A stretch of DNA of 64,000 nucleotides from Hyphomicrobiales bacterium (GCA_017305715.1 JAFKKG010000008.1:62001-126000); one strand, 5' to 3'. Counted from the first letter of the stretch, positions 54,088 through 63,518 are shown. Numbers and translations are program-made. Notes: generated by a model not told the origin, from the sequence alone.

Positions 54088-55912
54088 TTTTCTTCACCTG
54101 ATGGGCTTGCTCTTGTAATCCCGATCGCAGCGCCGGCTTCAGCGTCGCGACATTGCTTGACGGCGCCTGGCTCGACGGCACTTCCGCCGACGGCGGCGTG
54201 AACGAAAGCGGCAGCGCCACGGTCACCGTGGTCCCTTCGCCCACTTTGCTCTGCACGTCGAACTCGCCATGATGCAATCCGACCAGGCCTTTCACGATCG
54301 ACAACCCGAGGCCGGTGCCCTCGTGCTTGCGCTGGTAGGTCTTGCCGGCCTGGAAGAACGGGTCGCCGATCCGCTTGAGATCGTCGGACGCAATGCCGAC
54401 CCCGGTGTCGGTGACGCGAAGCATCAGGCGCGATCCCTCGACCGCGGCCGAGACCATGACACTGCCGCCGCGCTCGGTGAATTTGATGGCGTTGGCGACG
54501 AGATTGAGCGCGATCTGCTTGAACGCGCGCGGATCTCCGGTCATCACGGGCAGGTCTTCCGCTGCGCGGGTGGCAAGATCGACGCCGTTTTCGCGCGCCT
54601 TGAGCGCCAGCAGATTGCAGCAATTGAGCAGCGCCGCACGCGGCGCGAACGGCTCCGGCGTAATCTCGAACGTGCCGGATTCCATCTTGGACATGTCGAG
54701 GATGCCGTTGACGACCGACAGCAGATGCTGGCCGGAATCGTTGATCAGCTGCGCATATTCCTTGCGACGCGCCGCATCGATCATCAGCACGTCCTCCTGG
54801 ACGATCATCTCGGAGAACCCGATGATGGCGTTGAGCGGCGTGCGCAGTTCATGGCTCATGGTGGCGAGGAAGCGGGTCTTCGACGCGTCGGCCTGCTCGG
54901 CGGCGGTGCGCGCCATCTCCAGCGCCTGCTCCTGCATCTTGCGGTCGGTGACGTCGCGCATGACGGCGACGACCTCGGCCTCGGGCGACGTCTGCTCGAG
55001 CGGCCGGCAACGCATCTCGACCCAGATGAAATCGGCCGAATGGTTCTGGCCGCGAATCGGATCGCGCCGCAGCCGGAACTCGACGCTGCGCGCTTCGCCG
55101 CCACGCGCGGCATCCGACAACGCGGTGAGATAGGCCGGCCGATCGGCCACGTGGACGCGATCGAACAGGCCGTGGCCGGCGAGCCGGGTCGCCGACGTGC
55201 CCAGCATGGCTTCCGCCGCCGGCGAGATGAATTGCACCGCGCCGTTGCGGCTGTGGCGTGAAATCACGTCGCTCATGTTCAGCGCCAGCAGGCGGTAGCG
55301 GTCTTCCTCGACATAGAGCAGCGACACGGTGGTGCGCGCCAGTGACTCCGCGCCGAAGGCAAGGCCCGCCGCGTAGAAGATCGCCGACACCAAACCGAAC
55401 CCGATCAGCGCGCTGTGCAGCGCCGGGCTCAGAACCGGCGCCGGCAGCATGTGATAATGTCCGAACACGATCAAAAGCGCCGCGCACGACATCGCCAGCG
55501 CGAAGGCAAACGCCACCACGCGGCGCGAAGCCGAGAGCGCCGCTTCGAGCGGAATGACGATCAGCCAGACCGCGACAAAGGATCCGATGCCGCCGGTCGC
55601 GACCGCGACCATCATGATGAAACCCGCCAGCGCCAGCGATGACAGGATATGCGCACCGTCGTAACGGCCGGTGCGCGAAAGGAACCATGACAGCAGGATC
55701 GGCGCGATCAGCCAGGCGAAGGCCGCAACCTCGAGCGCAGTGGGCGCGCCGCGCATCGCCAGATAGACCGGAAACGCCGCAAACGCAGCCAGGCTGCCGA
55801 GCAGCCGCGGCGCCATGAAGGCGCGATGCCGCGCGCGCGTCAGCGCGTCATATCGTGCCGACGGATGCAGCAACGCATCGAGACAATCGCGGATGATACT
55901 CAAAACACTCAC
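54080..55912 (-). CDS. PAS-domain membrane histidine kinase, DivJ/PleC-like
   Basis: A 610-residue kinase: five to six membrane helices (~33-190), PAS domain (~205-325), H354 in TMSHELRTPLNAIIGFSEMI, HATPase with TDTGVGIASDDL and GTGLGLSIVKGL, and a Ser/Pro-rich tail. HELRTPLNAIIGFSE and the multi-span N-terminus are typical of DivJ/PleC kinases acting on DivK, which feeds CtrA control. No receiver is fused. GTG start at 55912. A near-perfect CtrA-type site is ~85 bases upstream. Confidence 0.9.
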   Translation of the reverse strand: MSVLSIIRDCLDALLHPSARYDALTRARHRAFMAPRLLGSLAAFAAFPVYLAMRGAPTALEVAAFAWLIAPILLSWFLSRTGRYDGAHILSSLALAGFIMMVAVATGGIGSFVAVWLIVIPLEAALSASRRVVAFAFALAMSCAALLIVFGHYHMLPAPVLSPALHSALIGFGLVSAIFYAAGLAFGAESLARTTVSLLYVEEDRYRLLALNMSDVISRHSRNGAVQFISPAAEAMLGTSATRLAGHGLFDRVHVADRPAYLTALSDAARGGEARSVEFRLRRDPIRGQNHSADFIWVEMRCRPLEQTSPEAEVVAVMRDVTDRKMQEQALEMARTAAEQADASKTRFLATMSHELRTPLNAIIGFSEMIVQEDVLMIDAARRKEYAQLINDSGQHLLSVVNGILDMSKMESGTFEITPEPFAPRAALLNCCNLLALKARENGVDLATRAAEDLPVMTGDPRAFKQIALNLVANAIKFTERGGSVMVSAAVEGSRLMLRVTDTGVGIASDDLKRIGDPFFQAGKTYQRKHEGTGLGLSIVKGLVGLHHGEFDVQSKVGEGTTVTVALPLSFTPPSAEVPSSQAPSSNVATLKPALRSGLQEQAHQVKKSA

Positions 55913-56334
55913 GGCTCTTGCGCTTCGGCTTGTTCGTCGTACTGACGCGCCGGAACGCCCCCTTATCTTTGGCCCACCGTGTCAGAGCGAACTTAAGCGA
56001 ACGCTAAGGCACGGCGGCTGCCCCGCGAACACCGTGCATTCGCGGGGCTTTGGCCCGTTCCACGGCACTCATTCGACGCGGATGGTGAACGATAGGTTTC
56101 CAGCCCGATCGATCTATGGTTTCGAAAGGGTGGACGCGCCGAACATGCCCGCTTTTTCGTGCTTGCCGGCATCAATCGAATGTTTACGCCGAATCGAATC
56201 ATTCGAAATTTCAGCGAATTTTCGCCGAGTTTAGTTCAATGCAAACACTTGCGATTTATCGACGGCTGATAGTCAGGAGCAAAGCTGCGGGCCTAACCGC
56301 AACGGAACCAAGAAGAGACGACCGGGGTCGCGAT
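55913..56334. other. divergent control region of the kinase and DUF5330 genes
   Basis: 422 bases without a convincing gene. The kinase-proximal part holds the CtrA-like site at 55993; the other side is AT-richer and contains repeated TCGAAT/GAATC strings around 56155-56225. Confidence 0.5.
55993..56007 (-). promoter_or_regulatory. CtrA-like site upstream of the DivJ/PleC-like kinase
   Basis: TTAAGCGAACGCTAA fits TTAA-N7-TTAA with one mismatch (C for the first T of the second half), 81 bases before the kinase start. Confidence 0.4.
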
Positions 56335-56745
56335 ATGTTTTTCCTGCTTCGCATGGCGTTCTGGCTCGGGCTGGTGCTCGTGCTGCTGCCCAGAGACAAG
56401 ACACCTGAATCGGACAAGCTGCCGCAGATCGGCGCGTCCGAAGCGGTATCGGCCGCGACCGCGGCCGTTTCCGACATGGGCCAGTTCTGCAAGCGTCAGC
56501 CGGCGGCCTGCGAGGTCGGCGGCCAGGCCGCCACCGTACTCGGCCAGCGCGCACAGGACGGCGCGCGCAAGCTCTATCAGATCATCACCGACAAGCCGGA
56601 CAAGCCTGACAAGAAGGCCCCCGACCACACCGGCTCGATCGGCGAGTTGGACAATGCGGAAGCGGCGCTGTCGGAAACCGCGCCGCGCGACACGCTGACC
56701 CAGGACGATCTCGTGACGGAATGGCGCGGCACGTCCGCGCGTTGA
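56335..56745 (+). CDS. DUF5330 family protein
   Basis: A 136-residue protein: hydrophobic N-terminus FFLLRMAFWLGLVLVLLP, then Cys-containing segment MGQFCKRQPAACEVG typical of DUF5330. Probably exported or anchored; role unknown. The ATG at 56335 begins the hydrophobic stretch; an open frame extends upstream without likely coding. Confidence 0.82.
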   Translation: MFFLLRMAFWLGLVLVLLPRDKTPESDKLPQIGASEAVSAATAAVSDMGQFCKRQPAACEVGGQAATVLGQRAQDGARKLYQIITDKPDKPDKKAPDHTGSIGELDNAEAALSETAPRDTLTQDDLVTEWRGTSAR

Positions 56746-56847
56746 CCGGAACATGGCTGGAAAATAGGCCGGGAACCGGTTCCATTTTCGTCGCTTTCGC
56801 GGTGCCCGCGCCCTATATAAGCGCTTGAGCAAGGGACGCGGGCCACG

Positions 56848-57279
56848 ATGACGACGATCGACGAGATCAGGGAAAATTTTGCGCTGCTGGACGAGTGGGA
56901 CGACCGCTACCGTTACGTCATCGAACTCGGCCGCACGCTGGCGCCGATGCCGGAGGCCGAGCATTCCGCAGCCAACAAGGTCAATGGCTGTGCCAGCCAG
57001 GTCTGGCTCTCCAAGCAGATCGACCGCAGCGCCGGCAGCGAACCGCGCCTGAACTATCTCGGCGACAGCGACGCCCACATCGTGCGCGGCCTGATCGCGA
57101 TCCTGCTGACGCTCTATTCCGGCCAGACGCCGCAGCAGATCCTGTCGACGGACGCGATCGCGGTGTTCGACGAATTCGGATTTCGCGAGCATCTGACGCC
57201 GCAGCGTTCCAACGGCCTGCGCTCCATGGTCGAGCGCATCCGCTCCGATGCGCGCGAAGCGCTGGCCGCGGCTTCCTAG
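56848..57279 (+). CDS. sufE: SufE family sulfur-acceptor protein
   Basis: A 143-residue protein that takes persulfide sulfur from a cysteine desulfurase (SufS) for iron-sulfur cluster assembly. Catalytic C48 lies in NKVNGCASQVWL, and GLIAILLTLYSGQTPQQIL is the usual helix. No suf genes adjoin, as often for the second sufE copy. Convergent with mucR, three bases apart. Confidence 0.95.
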   Translation: MTTIDEIRENFALLDEWDDRYRYVIELGRTLAPMPEAEHSAANKVNGCASQVWLSKQIDRSAGSEPRLNYLGDSDAHIVRGLIAILLTLYSGQTPQQILSTDAIAVFDEFGFREHLTPQRSNGLRSMVERIRSDAREALAAAS

Positions 57280-57282
57280 AAG

Positions 57283-57696
57283 TTACTTGCGCTTGCGCGC
57301 CTGCTGGCCGAGGCCCATCTTCTTGGCGAGCTGCGAGCGGGCGACCGCATAATTCGGCGCGACCATCGGATAATCGGGCGGCAGGCCCCATTTGTCGCGG
57401 TACTGCTCCGGGGTCATGTTGTACTGCGTGCGCAGGTGGCGCTTCAGCGACTTGAAGCGCTTGCCGTCCTCCAGACAGACCAGATATTCGGGCGTCATCG
57501 ATTTCTTGATCGACACCGCCGGCTTGGCCGGCTCCAGCGGCGTGTCGGCGCGCCCGGTCGAGACCCGCAGCAGGGCGGCGTGCACCTGGCTGATCAGGTT
57601 CGGGATTTCGGACGCCTGCGTCGGATTATTGCTGAGATAGGCCGATACGATATTGGCGGTCAGTTCGACGGGCGTTTTGCCGGCGGAATCGGTCAT
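57283..57696 (-). CDS. mucR: MucR/Ros-family transcriptional regulator
   Basis: A 137-residue regulator of exopolysaccharide, motility and cell-cycle genes. N-terminal oligomerisation domain (TANIVSAYLSNNP), then the Ros-type finger EYLVCLEDGKRFKSLKRHLR and PEQYRDKWGLPPDYPMVAP. Only C74 and H87 remain of the C2H2 ligands; the second position is D77 and the last is Q91, so a zinc-free variant like Mesorhizobium Ml proteins is likely. In other rhizobia MucR acts together with CtrA-type control. Confidence 0.95.
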   Translation of the reverse strand: MTDSAGKTPVELTANIVSAYLSNNPTQASEIPNLISQVHAALLRVSTGRADTPLEPAKPAVSIKKSMTPEYLVCLEDGKRFKSLKRHLRTQYNMTPEQYRDKWGLPPDYPMVAPNYAVARSQLAKKMGLGQQARKRK

Positions 57697-57890
57697 GGCT
57701 CAATCTTCCTGGAATCACGAATGCTGTGAATCGCGAACGCGAATGGCGTTACGGTGCTGTAAGTATCCGGCTGCGGCTATACGCAATTAGAATCCGATAC
57801 GACTTGGCGAATATGAACGAATTACCGGGAATCTGACAAGAACAGCGGCGTTTTATTTTCAGGCCGGACAGCAAGCCAAGTATTGGCGTT

Positions 57891-58766
57891 TCAGGGCCGG
57901 TGATCGAGGTGCGCGCGCAGCTCGTCGATCGACGCAAAGCGCATCATGCCTTCGGGCATCTGGGCCTCGATCGAACCGTCCGAATAAAGCGAATAGGCCA
58001 TGCCGTCGACGACGCCCGACTTCAGCACCGTCACCGCCGGCTGTTCGCCACCGCGCGCGACCGCGCCGTTGGATTCGGGCGGGCGGAGGGGCCGCCGCTG
58101 CGGCGGCACTTCGGCCGCCTTCGAACGGTCCGGCTTGGGCCAGGCATCGTCGAACGACGGCGGCGGCGGTTCGGCCAGCGGCAATGGCGGCGGCGGTGCC
58201 GCCGGCGGATTGGGGCGAAGGTCCGGCGACAACAGGTCCGGCGGCAGCGGCTCGCTGGTCCGCGCCTGCGCGCGCTCGCGCTCTTTTCGCGACGTCGAGG
58301 AAAACAGCAGATTGCGCTTTGGCTTGGCCGGGGCGGCCTCGGCCGGCGCGACTTCCGCCGGGGCATCGACCTGCGGACGCTCACGCGGGGCGGACTCATC
58401 CTGCCAGGGCGGCGGAGACGGCGGGGCGGCGGGCTCGACGCCGGCAGGCTGCGCAGCGTCCGGATTGAACGGGAAAGGGGTCTCGGCGGATGCAGGTTCG
58501 CGCGACAGGCCCGGCGGAAGCACCGGCCGTGCTGCGACCTCGCCGCGGGCCTGAGCAACATCCCCGCCGAGCCGGCGCGCGATGTTCTGCAGTTCCCGCA
58601 CGGCGACCGCGAGCCCGACCATGATCGCGCCGGAGCAAACCCCGATCACGCCGGAGGTAATCAGCGTGCTGCCGGTGCTGAAATCCCTGATCGTGAATCC
58701 GTAGCCGACCGCCAGCAGGCCCGCCACGACGAGGCCAATAGCGGCGACCAACATGCCAACCATCAT
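57891..58766 (-). CDS. membrane protein with Pro-rich region and conserved C-terminus
   Basis: A 291-residue protein: two membrane helices (~4-24 and ~36-57), a long Pro/Ala/Glu-rich cytoplasmic or periplasmic stretch (~80-240), and a compact C-terminal end (VLKSGVVDGMAYSLYSDGSI ... FASIDELRAHL). I recall this C-terminal pattern in Bradyrhizobium membrane proteins of unknown role. ATG at 58766 or one codon on. No function assigned. Confidence 0.75.
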   Translation of the reverse strand: MMVGMLVAAIGLVVAGLLAVGYGFTIRDFSTGSTLITSGVIGVCSGAIMVGLAVAVRELQNIARRLGGDVAQARGEVAARPVLPPGLSREPASAETPFPFNPDAAQPAGVEPAAPPSPPPWQDESAPRERPQVDAPAEVAPAEAAPAKPKRNLLFSSTSRKERERAQARTSEPLPPDLLSPDLRPNPPAAPPPPLPLAEPPPPSFDDAWPKPDRSKAAEVPPQRRPLRPPESNGAVARGGEQPAVTVLKSGVVDGMAYSLYSDGSIEAQMPEGMMRFASIDELRAHLDHRP

Positions 58767-59119
58767 CGAACTAACCCCCCGGCTGCGCCCGAAATGCTCG
58801 CAAACCGCCAATGCCACGATACCGTCATAATGTGTGCATCGCCAACCAGCAATTGTGCACAGAGTTCCTCAATAATCTGTCCGCGACACAACCATTTCCG
58901 ATCAAAAGCCGGGCGCCGGCCGCCCCGTTCACGCCGCGTTCAGCCGCATGCCGTATATCTACGTCCCTACCAAAGGATGCCAAATTGTTGCGTTGCATCA
59001 GGGAATTACGTCACAATTACTTATTACTTGTAAATGGAACTGCGCTATATGGATGCCGGGGAATGAGGCCCACAAGCGCAAACGCTGGGCCATAGGGGAC
59101 ACCGGGTTAGCCAATAGCC
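58767..59119. other. intergenic region before the glycosyltransferase gene
   Basis: 353 bases without a gene. The stretch 58980-59045 is notably AT-rich (ATTACTTATTACTTGTAAAT), which in a genome with MucR could be a MucR/Ros-type binding and promoter region. No terminator or repeat is seen. Confidence 0.4.
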
Positions 59120-60769
59120 ATGTCATCGATCACGACATCTGCCCTCGATACGCCCGCGCGGCGCTCGGTGGAGCGGACCTGGGACGACCTTGCCATGGTC
59201 GTACTGGCCGCCGTCACCCTGGTCGCCGGCCTGACCTTCCGTGACTATGGCCTCGGCTGGGACGACTACACCCATGCCGAATATGCCGACCTGCTGCTGC
59301 GCATGTACGGTTCCGGCTTCAGGGATACCCACGCGCTGTCGTTCGCCAATCTCTATATGTATGGCGGCGGCTTCGACATGGCGGCCGCCCTGCTGCACAA
59401 AATCATTCCGCTCGAACTGTTCGAAACGCGCCGGCTGCTCGGCGCCGTGGTCGGCGTGATCGGCCTTGCCGTGACCTGGCGGCTGGCGCGGCGCGTCGGC
59501 GGCCCGCTGGCCGGCCTTGCGACTCTGTTGCTGCTGGCGCTGTGCCCGACCTTCTACGGTCACATGTTCATGAACCCGAAGGATGCGCCATTCGCGGTCG
59601 CGATGGTGATCCTGATCCTGGGCCTGGTGCGGCTCGCCGAGGAGTATCCCTCGCCCTCGCCGCGAACCATCCTGATCGTCGGATTTGGCGCCGGCCTTTC
59701 CATCGGCTGCCGGATCCTCGGCGGACTGGCGCTGGTCTACGCCGTCGTCAGTTTCATTCCGCTGCTGATCGAGGAATATCGCACGCAGGGGCCGCGGGAA
59801 GCCGCGCACCGCTTCGGCCATGTGGTCTACGTCCTGCTGCCGGGCCTCGTGTTCGGCTACCTGCTGATGGGCCTGGTATGGCCGTGGTCGATCATCGAGC
59901 CGGGCCATCCGTTCCAGGCGCTGACCTATTTCTCCCATTTCTTCGAAAAGCCGTGGAAGGAAATGTTCGACGGCGCGCTGGTGTCGGTGCCGGACATGCC
60001 GTGGTCGTATCTGCCGACGCTGTTCGCGCTGCAGCTTCCCGAAGTGCTGCTGGTGCTGCTGTTCGCCGCCATCATCGGCACCTTCATGTCGCTGTCGCGC
60101 AAGGACGTGCCCGCCCGCCGCAAGACCATCATGTTGATGCTGACGATGGCAGCGACGCTGCCGCTGGTGATCGCGATGGTGAAGCGGCCCGCGCTCTATA
60201 ACGGCATCCGGCATTTCGTGTTCGTGATCCCGCCGATGGCGGTGCTCGCCGGCGTCGCCTTCGGCCGCGGCATGGCCTGGCTGAAGGAAAACGGCCGCGC
60301 CTGGCAGCCCGCGGCGGTTGCGGCGTTCGCGTTCGGCCTGTTGCTGCCGCTCAGCGAAATGATCCGCCTGCATCCCTATGAATATACCCACTTCAACCAC
60401 ATCGCCGGTACGGTTCGCACAGCCGACAATCTGTTCATGCTGGACTATTGGGGCCTGGCGCTGAAGCAGGCCTCCGACGGCCTGCGCGAGGAACTGGTCG
60501 AGCGGCAGGAAGCCGCGCCGAACGGGCGTAAGTGGAAGGTTGCGGTGTGCGGCCCGCAACGTCCGGCACAGGTCGCGCTCGGCCCGGATTTCACGATCGG
60601 CTGGGACAGCAACGCCGCCGACTTTGCGATGACGCTCGGCGAGTTCTACTGCAAGGGCCTCACCGCGCCGGTGATGGTCGAAATCAAGCGCGACGACGTC
60701 GTGTTCGCGCGCGTCTACGATATTCGCGGCCGCGCCATTTCCTCCCTGCTGGCCATTCCGGCGCCGTAG
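59120..60769 (+). CDS. GT39-type membrane glycosyltransferase
   Basis: A 549-residue polytopic protein (about 11 helices) of the ArnT/PMT superfamily using a polyprenyl-linked sugar donor. The N-terminal catalytic acidic region after TM1 is DYGLGWDDYTHAEYADLL with the typical D-D pair, and the family's first periplasmic loop continues to TFYGHMFMNPKDAPF. The acceptor is unknown. Standalone gene. Confidence 0.85.
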   Translation: MSSITTSALDTPARRSVERTWDDLAMVVLAAVTLVAGLTFRDYGLGWDDYTHAEYADLLLRMYGSGFRDTHALSFANLYMYGGGFDMAAALLHKIIPLELFETRRLLGAVVGVIGLAVTWRLARRVGGPLAGLATLLLLALCPTFYGHMFMNPKDAPFAVAMVILILGLVRLAEEYPSPSPRTILIVGFGAGLSIGCRILGGLALVYAVVSFIPLLIEEYRTQGPREAAHRFGHVVYVLLPGLVFGYLLMGLVWPWSIIEPGHPFQALTYFSHFFEKPWKEMFDGALVSVPDMPWSYLPTLFALQLPEVLLVLLFAAIIGTFMSLSRKDVPARRKTIMLMLTMAATLPLVIAMVKRPALYNGIRHFVFVIPPMAVLAGVAFGRGMAWLKENGRAWQPAAVAAFAFGLLLPLSEMIRLHPYEYTHFNHIAGTVRTADNLFMLDYWGLALKQASDGLREELVERQEAAPNGRKWKVAVCGPQRPAQVALGPDFTIGWDSNAADFAMTLGEFYCKGLTAPVMVEIKRDDVVFARVYDIRGRAISSLLAIPAP

Positions 60770-60880
60770 CGCCCCCCACGCCTCACGGCATGTCAGCCAC
60801 GCCGCGACCGCGCCTTGCTGCGGCGCGGGCGCAGGGCTAAACTTGCGCGCCTCCATCCGAACGCACGAGAGAGACCGATC

Positions 60881-61660
60881 ATGTCGCCAGCCGAAGCACG
60901 CCTGAAGGAAATCCCAAACGGCATGACCGACGCCGAGTGGAACCAGCGCGTCAATCTCGCCGCCGCCTATCGGCTGGTCGCGCTGTATGGCTGGGACGAT
61001 CTGGTCGACACCCACATTTCGGCGCGGGTGCCCGGCCCCGAGCATCACTTCCTGATCAATCCCTACGGCCTGATGTTCGACGAGATCACGGCCTCGAGCC
61101 TGGTGAAGGTCGACCTCGACGGCAACCAGCTCACCCAGAGCGACTACAGCATCAACCCGGCCGGCTTCACCATCCATTCGGCGATTCACGAGGTCCGCGA
61201 GGACGCCGGCTGCGTGCTTCACCTGCACACGGCTGACGGCACGGCGGTGGCGAGCTGCATGGAAGGCCTGCTGCCGATGAACCAGACCGCGCAATTGGTC
61301 ACCCACGACCTCGCCTATCACGACTATGAGGGCATCGCGCTGGACCATGACGAGCGGCCGCGGTTGCAGAAGGACCTCGGCAACAAGAACCACATGCTGC
61401 TGCGCAACCACGGCACGCTGACCGTCGGCCGTTCGGTCGCCTCGGCCTTCGAGCGCATGTATCATCTGGAGCGCGCCTGCACGATGCAGGTGCGCACCCG
61501 CATGCTCGGCCCGACCGCCTATCCGGTCGAAGCGGCGGTGGTCGACAAGAACGCAGCATTGTTCAGCAATCCCGACCGCGCGGAAATGCGCTCGACCAAC
61601 CTCGTGTGGCCGCCGCTGCTCCGCAAACTCGACAGGCTCGATCCGAGCTATCGGACCTGA
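60881..61660 (+). CDS. class II aldolase/adducin family protein
   Basis: A 259-residue zinc-dependent aldolase-fold protein: DDLVDTHISARVPG, metal ligands in HLHTADGTAV and RNHGTLTVG, and a further His. Fuculose-phosphate aldolase and ribulose-phosphate epimerase relatives and many of unknown substrate share this. GAGAGAGA precedes the ATG at 60881. Followed by an epimerase/dehydratase gene after 39 bases, hence probably an operon. Confidence 0.92.
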   Translation: MSPAEARLKEIPNGMTDAEWNQRVNLAAAYRLVALYGWDDLVDTHISARVPGPEHHFLINPYGLMFDEITASSLVKVDLDGNQLTQSDYSINPAGFTIHSAIHEVREDAGCVLHLHTADGTAVASCMEGLLPMNQTAQLVTHDLAYHDYEGIALDHDERPRLQKDLGNKNHMLLRNHGTLTVGRSVASAFERMYHLERACTMQVRTRMLGPTAYPVEAAVVDKNAALFSNPDRAEMRSTNLVWPPLLRKLDRLDPSYRT

Positions 61661-61699
61661 CGCCCGTACGAGGTCGAACACCGCGAAAGGTTGAGTGAC

Positions 61700-62683
61700 A
61701 TGACTATTCTGGTGACCGGCAGTTCCGGCCATCTGGGCGAAGCTTTGCGCCGTACGTTGCAGTCTGAGCGGCGCGACAGCCTCGGCATCGACGTTCGTCC
61801 CGGCGCATTCACGCAGCGGATCGGCTCGATCGCCGACCGCCGCTTCGTTCGGGATTGCATGAAAGACGTCACCGCGGTGCTGCATACGGCGACGCTGCAC
61901 AAGCCGCATGTGGCGACCCATAGCCGACAGGATTTTGTCGACGTCAACATCACCGGCACGCTCAACCTGCTCGAAGAGGCCGCCGCGGCCGGCGTCACCG
62001 CGTTCGTCTACACCAGCACCACCAGCGTGTTCGGCGACGCGCTGGTGCCGCCGCCGGACGAGCCGGCTGCCTGGGTGACGGAGGACGTCGTCCCGGTGCC
62101 GAAAAACATCTACGGCGTCACCAAGGCGGCGGCCGAGGATCTGTGCCAGTTGTTTTCGCGCAACCGTTCCCTGCCCGCGGTCGTCTTGCGCACCTCGCGC
62201 TTTTTTCCCGAGGAGGACGACAATCGCGCCGTCCGCGAAGGTTTTGCGGACGCCAACACCAAGGCCAACGAGTTTCTCTATCGCCGGGTCGATCTCGAGG
62301 ATGTGGTGAGCGCGCATCTCGTCGCCATCAGCCACGCGCCATCTGCGGGCTTTGCAAAATACATCATCAGCGCCACGACGCCGTTCTCGCATGGGGACGT
62401 CGCGGAATTGCGCCGCGGCGTCACGCTTGTGCTGCGACGCTACCTGCCCGATTTTGAACTGGAATATGCCCGGCGCGGCTGGCGCATGATCTCCGGCATC
62501 GACCGGGTTTACGTCAACGACCGAGCGCGCGCCGAGCTCGGCTGGCGGCCGCGCCACGATTTCCGCGCCCTGCTGGCGCGGCTGCAGGCCGATGACGACA
62601 TCCGCAGCCCGCTTGCGCGCGCCGTCGGCAGCAAGGGCTATCACGACCGGACTTTCCGCGACGGCCCCTATCCGCTGGAGTGA
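61700..62683 (+). CDS. NAD-dependent epimerase/dehydratase, extended SDR
   Basis: A 327-residue sugar-nucleotide-type oxidoreductase: GxxGxxG at residues 7-13 (TGSSGHLG), catalytic YxxxK in NIYGVTKAAAEDL and STTSVFG before it. Substrate unknown. ATG at 61700 starts the Rossmann strand; a TTG three codons before is possible. A strong terminator follows at 62774. Confidence 0.9.
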   Translation: MTILVTGSSGHLGEALRRTLQSERRDSLGIDVRPGAFTQRIGSIADRRFVRDCMKDVTAVLHTATLHKPHVATHSRQDFVDVNITGTLNLLEEAAAAGVTAFVYTSTTSVFGDALVPPPDEPAAWVTEDVVPVPKNIYGVTKAAAEDLCQLFSRNRSLPAVVLRTSRFFPEEDDNRAVREGFADANTKANEFLYRRVDLEDVVSAHLVAISHAPSAGFAKYIISATTPFSHGDVAELRRGVTLVLRRYLPDFELEYARRGWRMISGIDRVYVNDRARAELGWRPRHDFRALLARLQADDDIRSPLARAVGSKGYHDRTFRDGPYPLE

Positions 62684-62773
62684 ACGCCGCGCCGGCATTC
62701 GCCCGTCTTCTGAATTGAAAATTGAAGGCGTTTCGTGTAAATTCTCCTGCAACGACCTCTGCACGACCGAATC

Positions 62774-62809
62774 AAAACGCTGCCCAATTCCGGGCGGCGT
62801 TTTTATTTG
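62774..62809 (+). terminator. rho-independent terminator after the epimerase gene
   Basis: Stem AACGCTGCCC / GGGCGGCGTT (one T-G pair), loop AATTCC, followed by TTTTTATTT. It lies 91 bases after the stop. Confidence 0.85.
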
Positions 62810-62870
62810 GCACCCTCGCCTCATGCGTTCCAATTCAAATTTCAAACAACAGAACGATTTCAGTTCAACA

Positions 62871-62952
62871 CCCGTCATTGCGAGCGCAGCGAAGCAATCC
62901 ATCTATCCGCTTGCCGAGGCGTGGATTGCTTCGCTGCGCTTGCAATGACGGG
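62871..62952. repeat. long near-perfect inverted repeat
   Basis: Two 31-base arms (62871-62901 and 62922-62952) are complementary except at one base, with a 20-base loop. The arm core CGAGCGCAGCGAAGCAATCC is a dispersed palindromic repeat known to me from Bradyrhizobium and relatives. It directly precedes copy B of the 0.5 kb repeat. Confidence 0.75.
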
Positions 62953-63000
62953 GCAAGGTATCGGATCCAGCGGTCGAACACCGGGAGGATGCGAGTCAGC

Positions 63001-63518
63001 GTTCTCGCGACGCATTGCGCCCGGAGTTTTTCATTTCGTTGTCCCTCTCCTAAACAGAGGGCGCAGGGAATGCCGGATGCGCGCTGCACCCGCGGTCTCA
63101 TGTGCAATGTGCACGAAGAAATGCGCACATGAGCATACAGGGCAGCGGAGAACATCCGACATTCCCTGCGCGATGGCTTTACGGCTTATAACGTGCTCTC
63201 CCCGGAGAACGGCTCTTTTGCCTCCGTTGCGCCCTGGGAAGTCAGACGCCTCCCAGGTGCATCGACGCCAGCAACGCGGCGTCAGGACCACACGTCTTTG
63301 CCGTACGCTTTGGCCGCGCGCGTCAGGCGACAACCTCCACGTCCACCGCTCCCCGCCCAACGTCCGTGACGACGGCCGACGCCCTTCTGACCAGGGCGGG
63401 ATGGGCAAAGTCGTAGCCCTGATTTGCCATTTCTGAAAAGCAAAATATTTTTAATTTTGGGGCTTGACACGACTTCCGTAAATCGGAAGTGATGATTTGC
63501 CCGTCGGGCCAGCGTGCC
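63001..63518 (+). repeat. dispersed ~0.5 kb repeat, copy B
   Basis: Matches 1461-1976 in the same orientation. It ends in the hairpin ACTTCCG/CGGAAGT (63472-63490), perfect here and decayed in copy A. No conserved reading frame is evident. Confidence 0.75.

Noticed and set aside
59123-62902. Very long minus-strand open frame (~1260 codons) across three genes
   Set aside because: It lies antisense to the glycosyltransferase, aldolase-family and epimerase genes, which have clear family motifs. Its composition (Arg/His/Gln/Gly-rich) is what G+C-rich antisense frames give.
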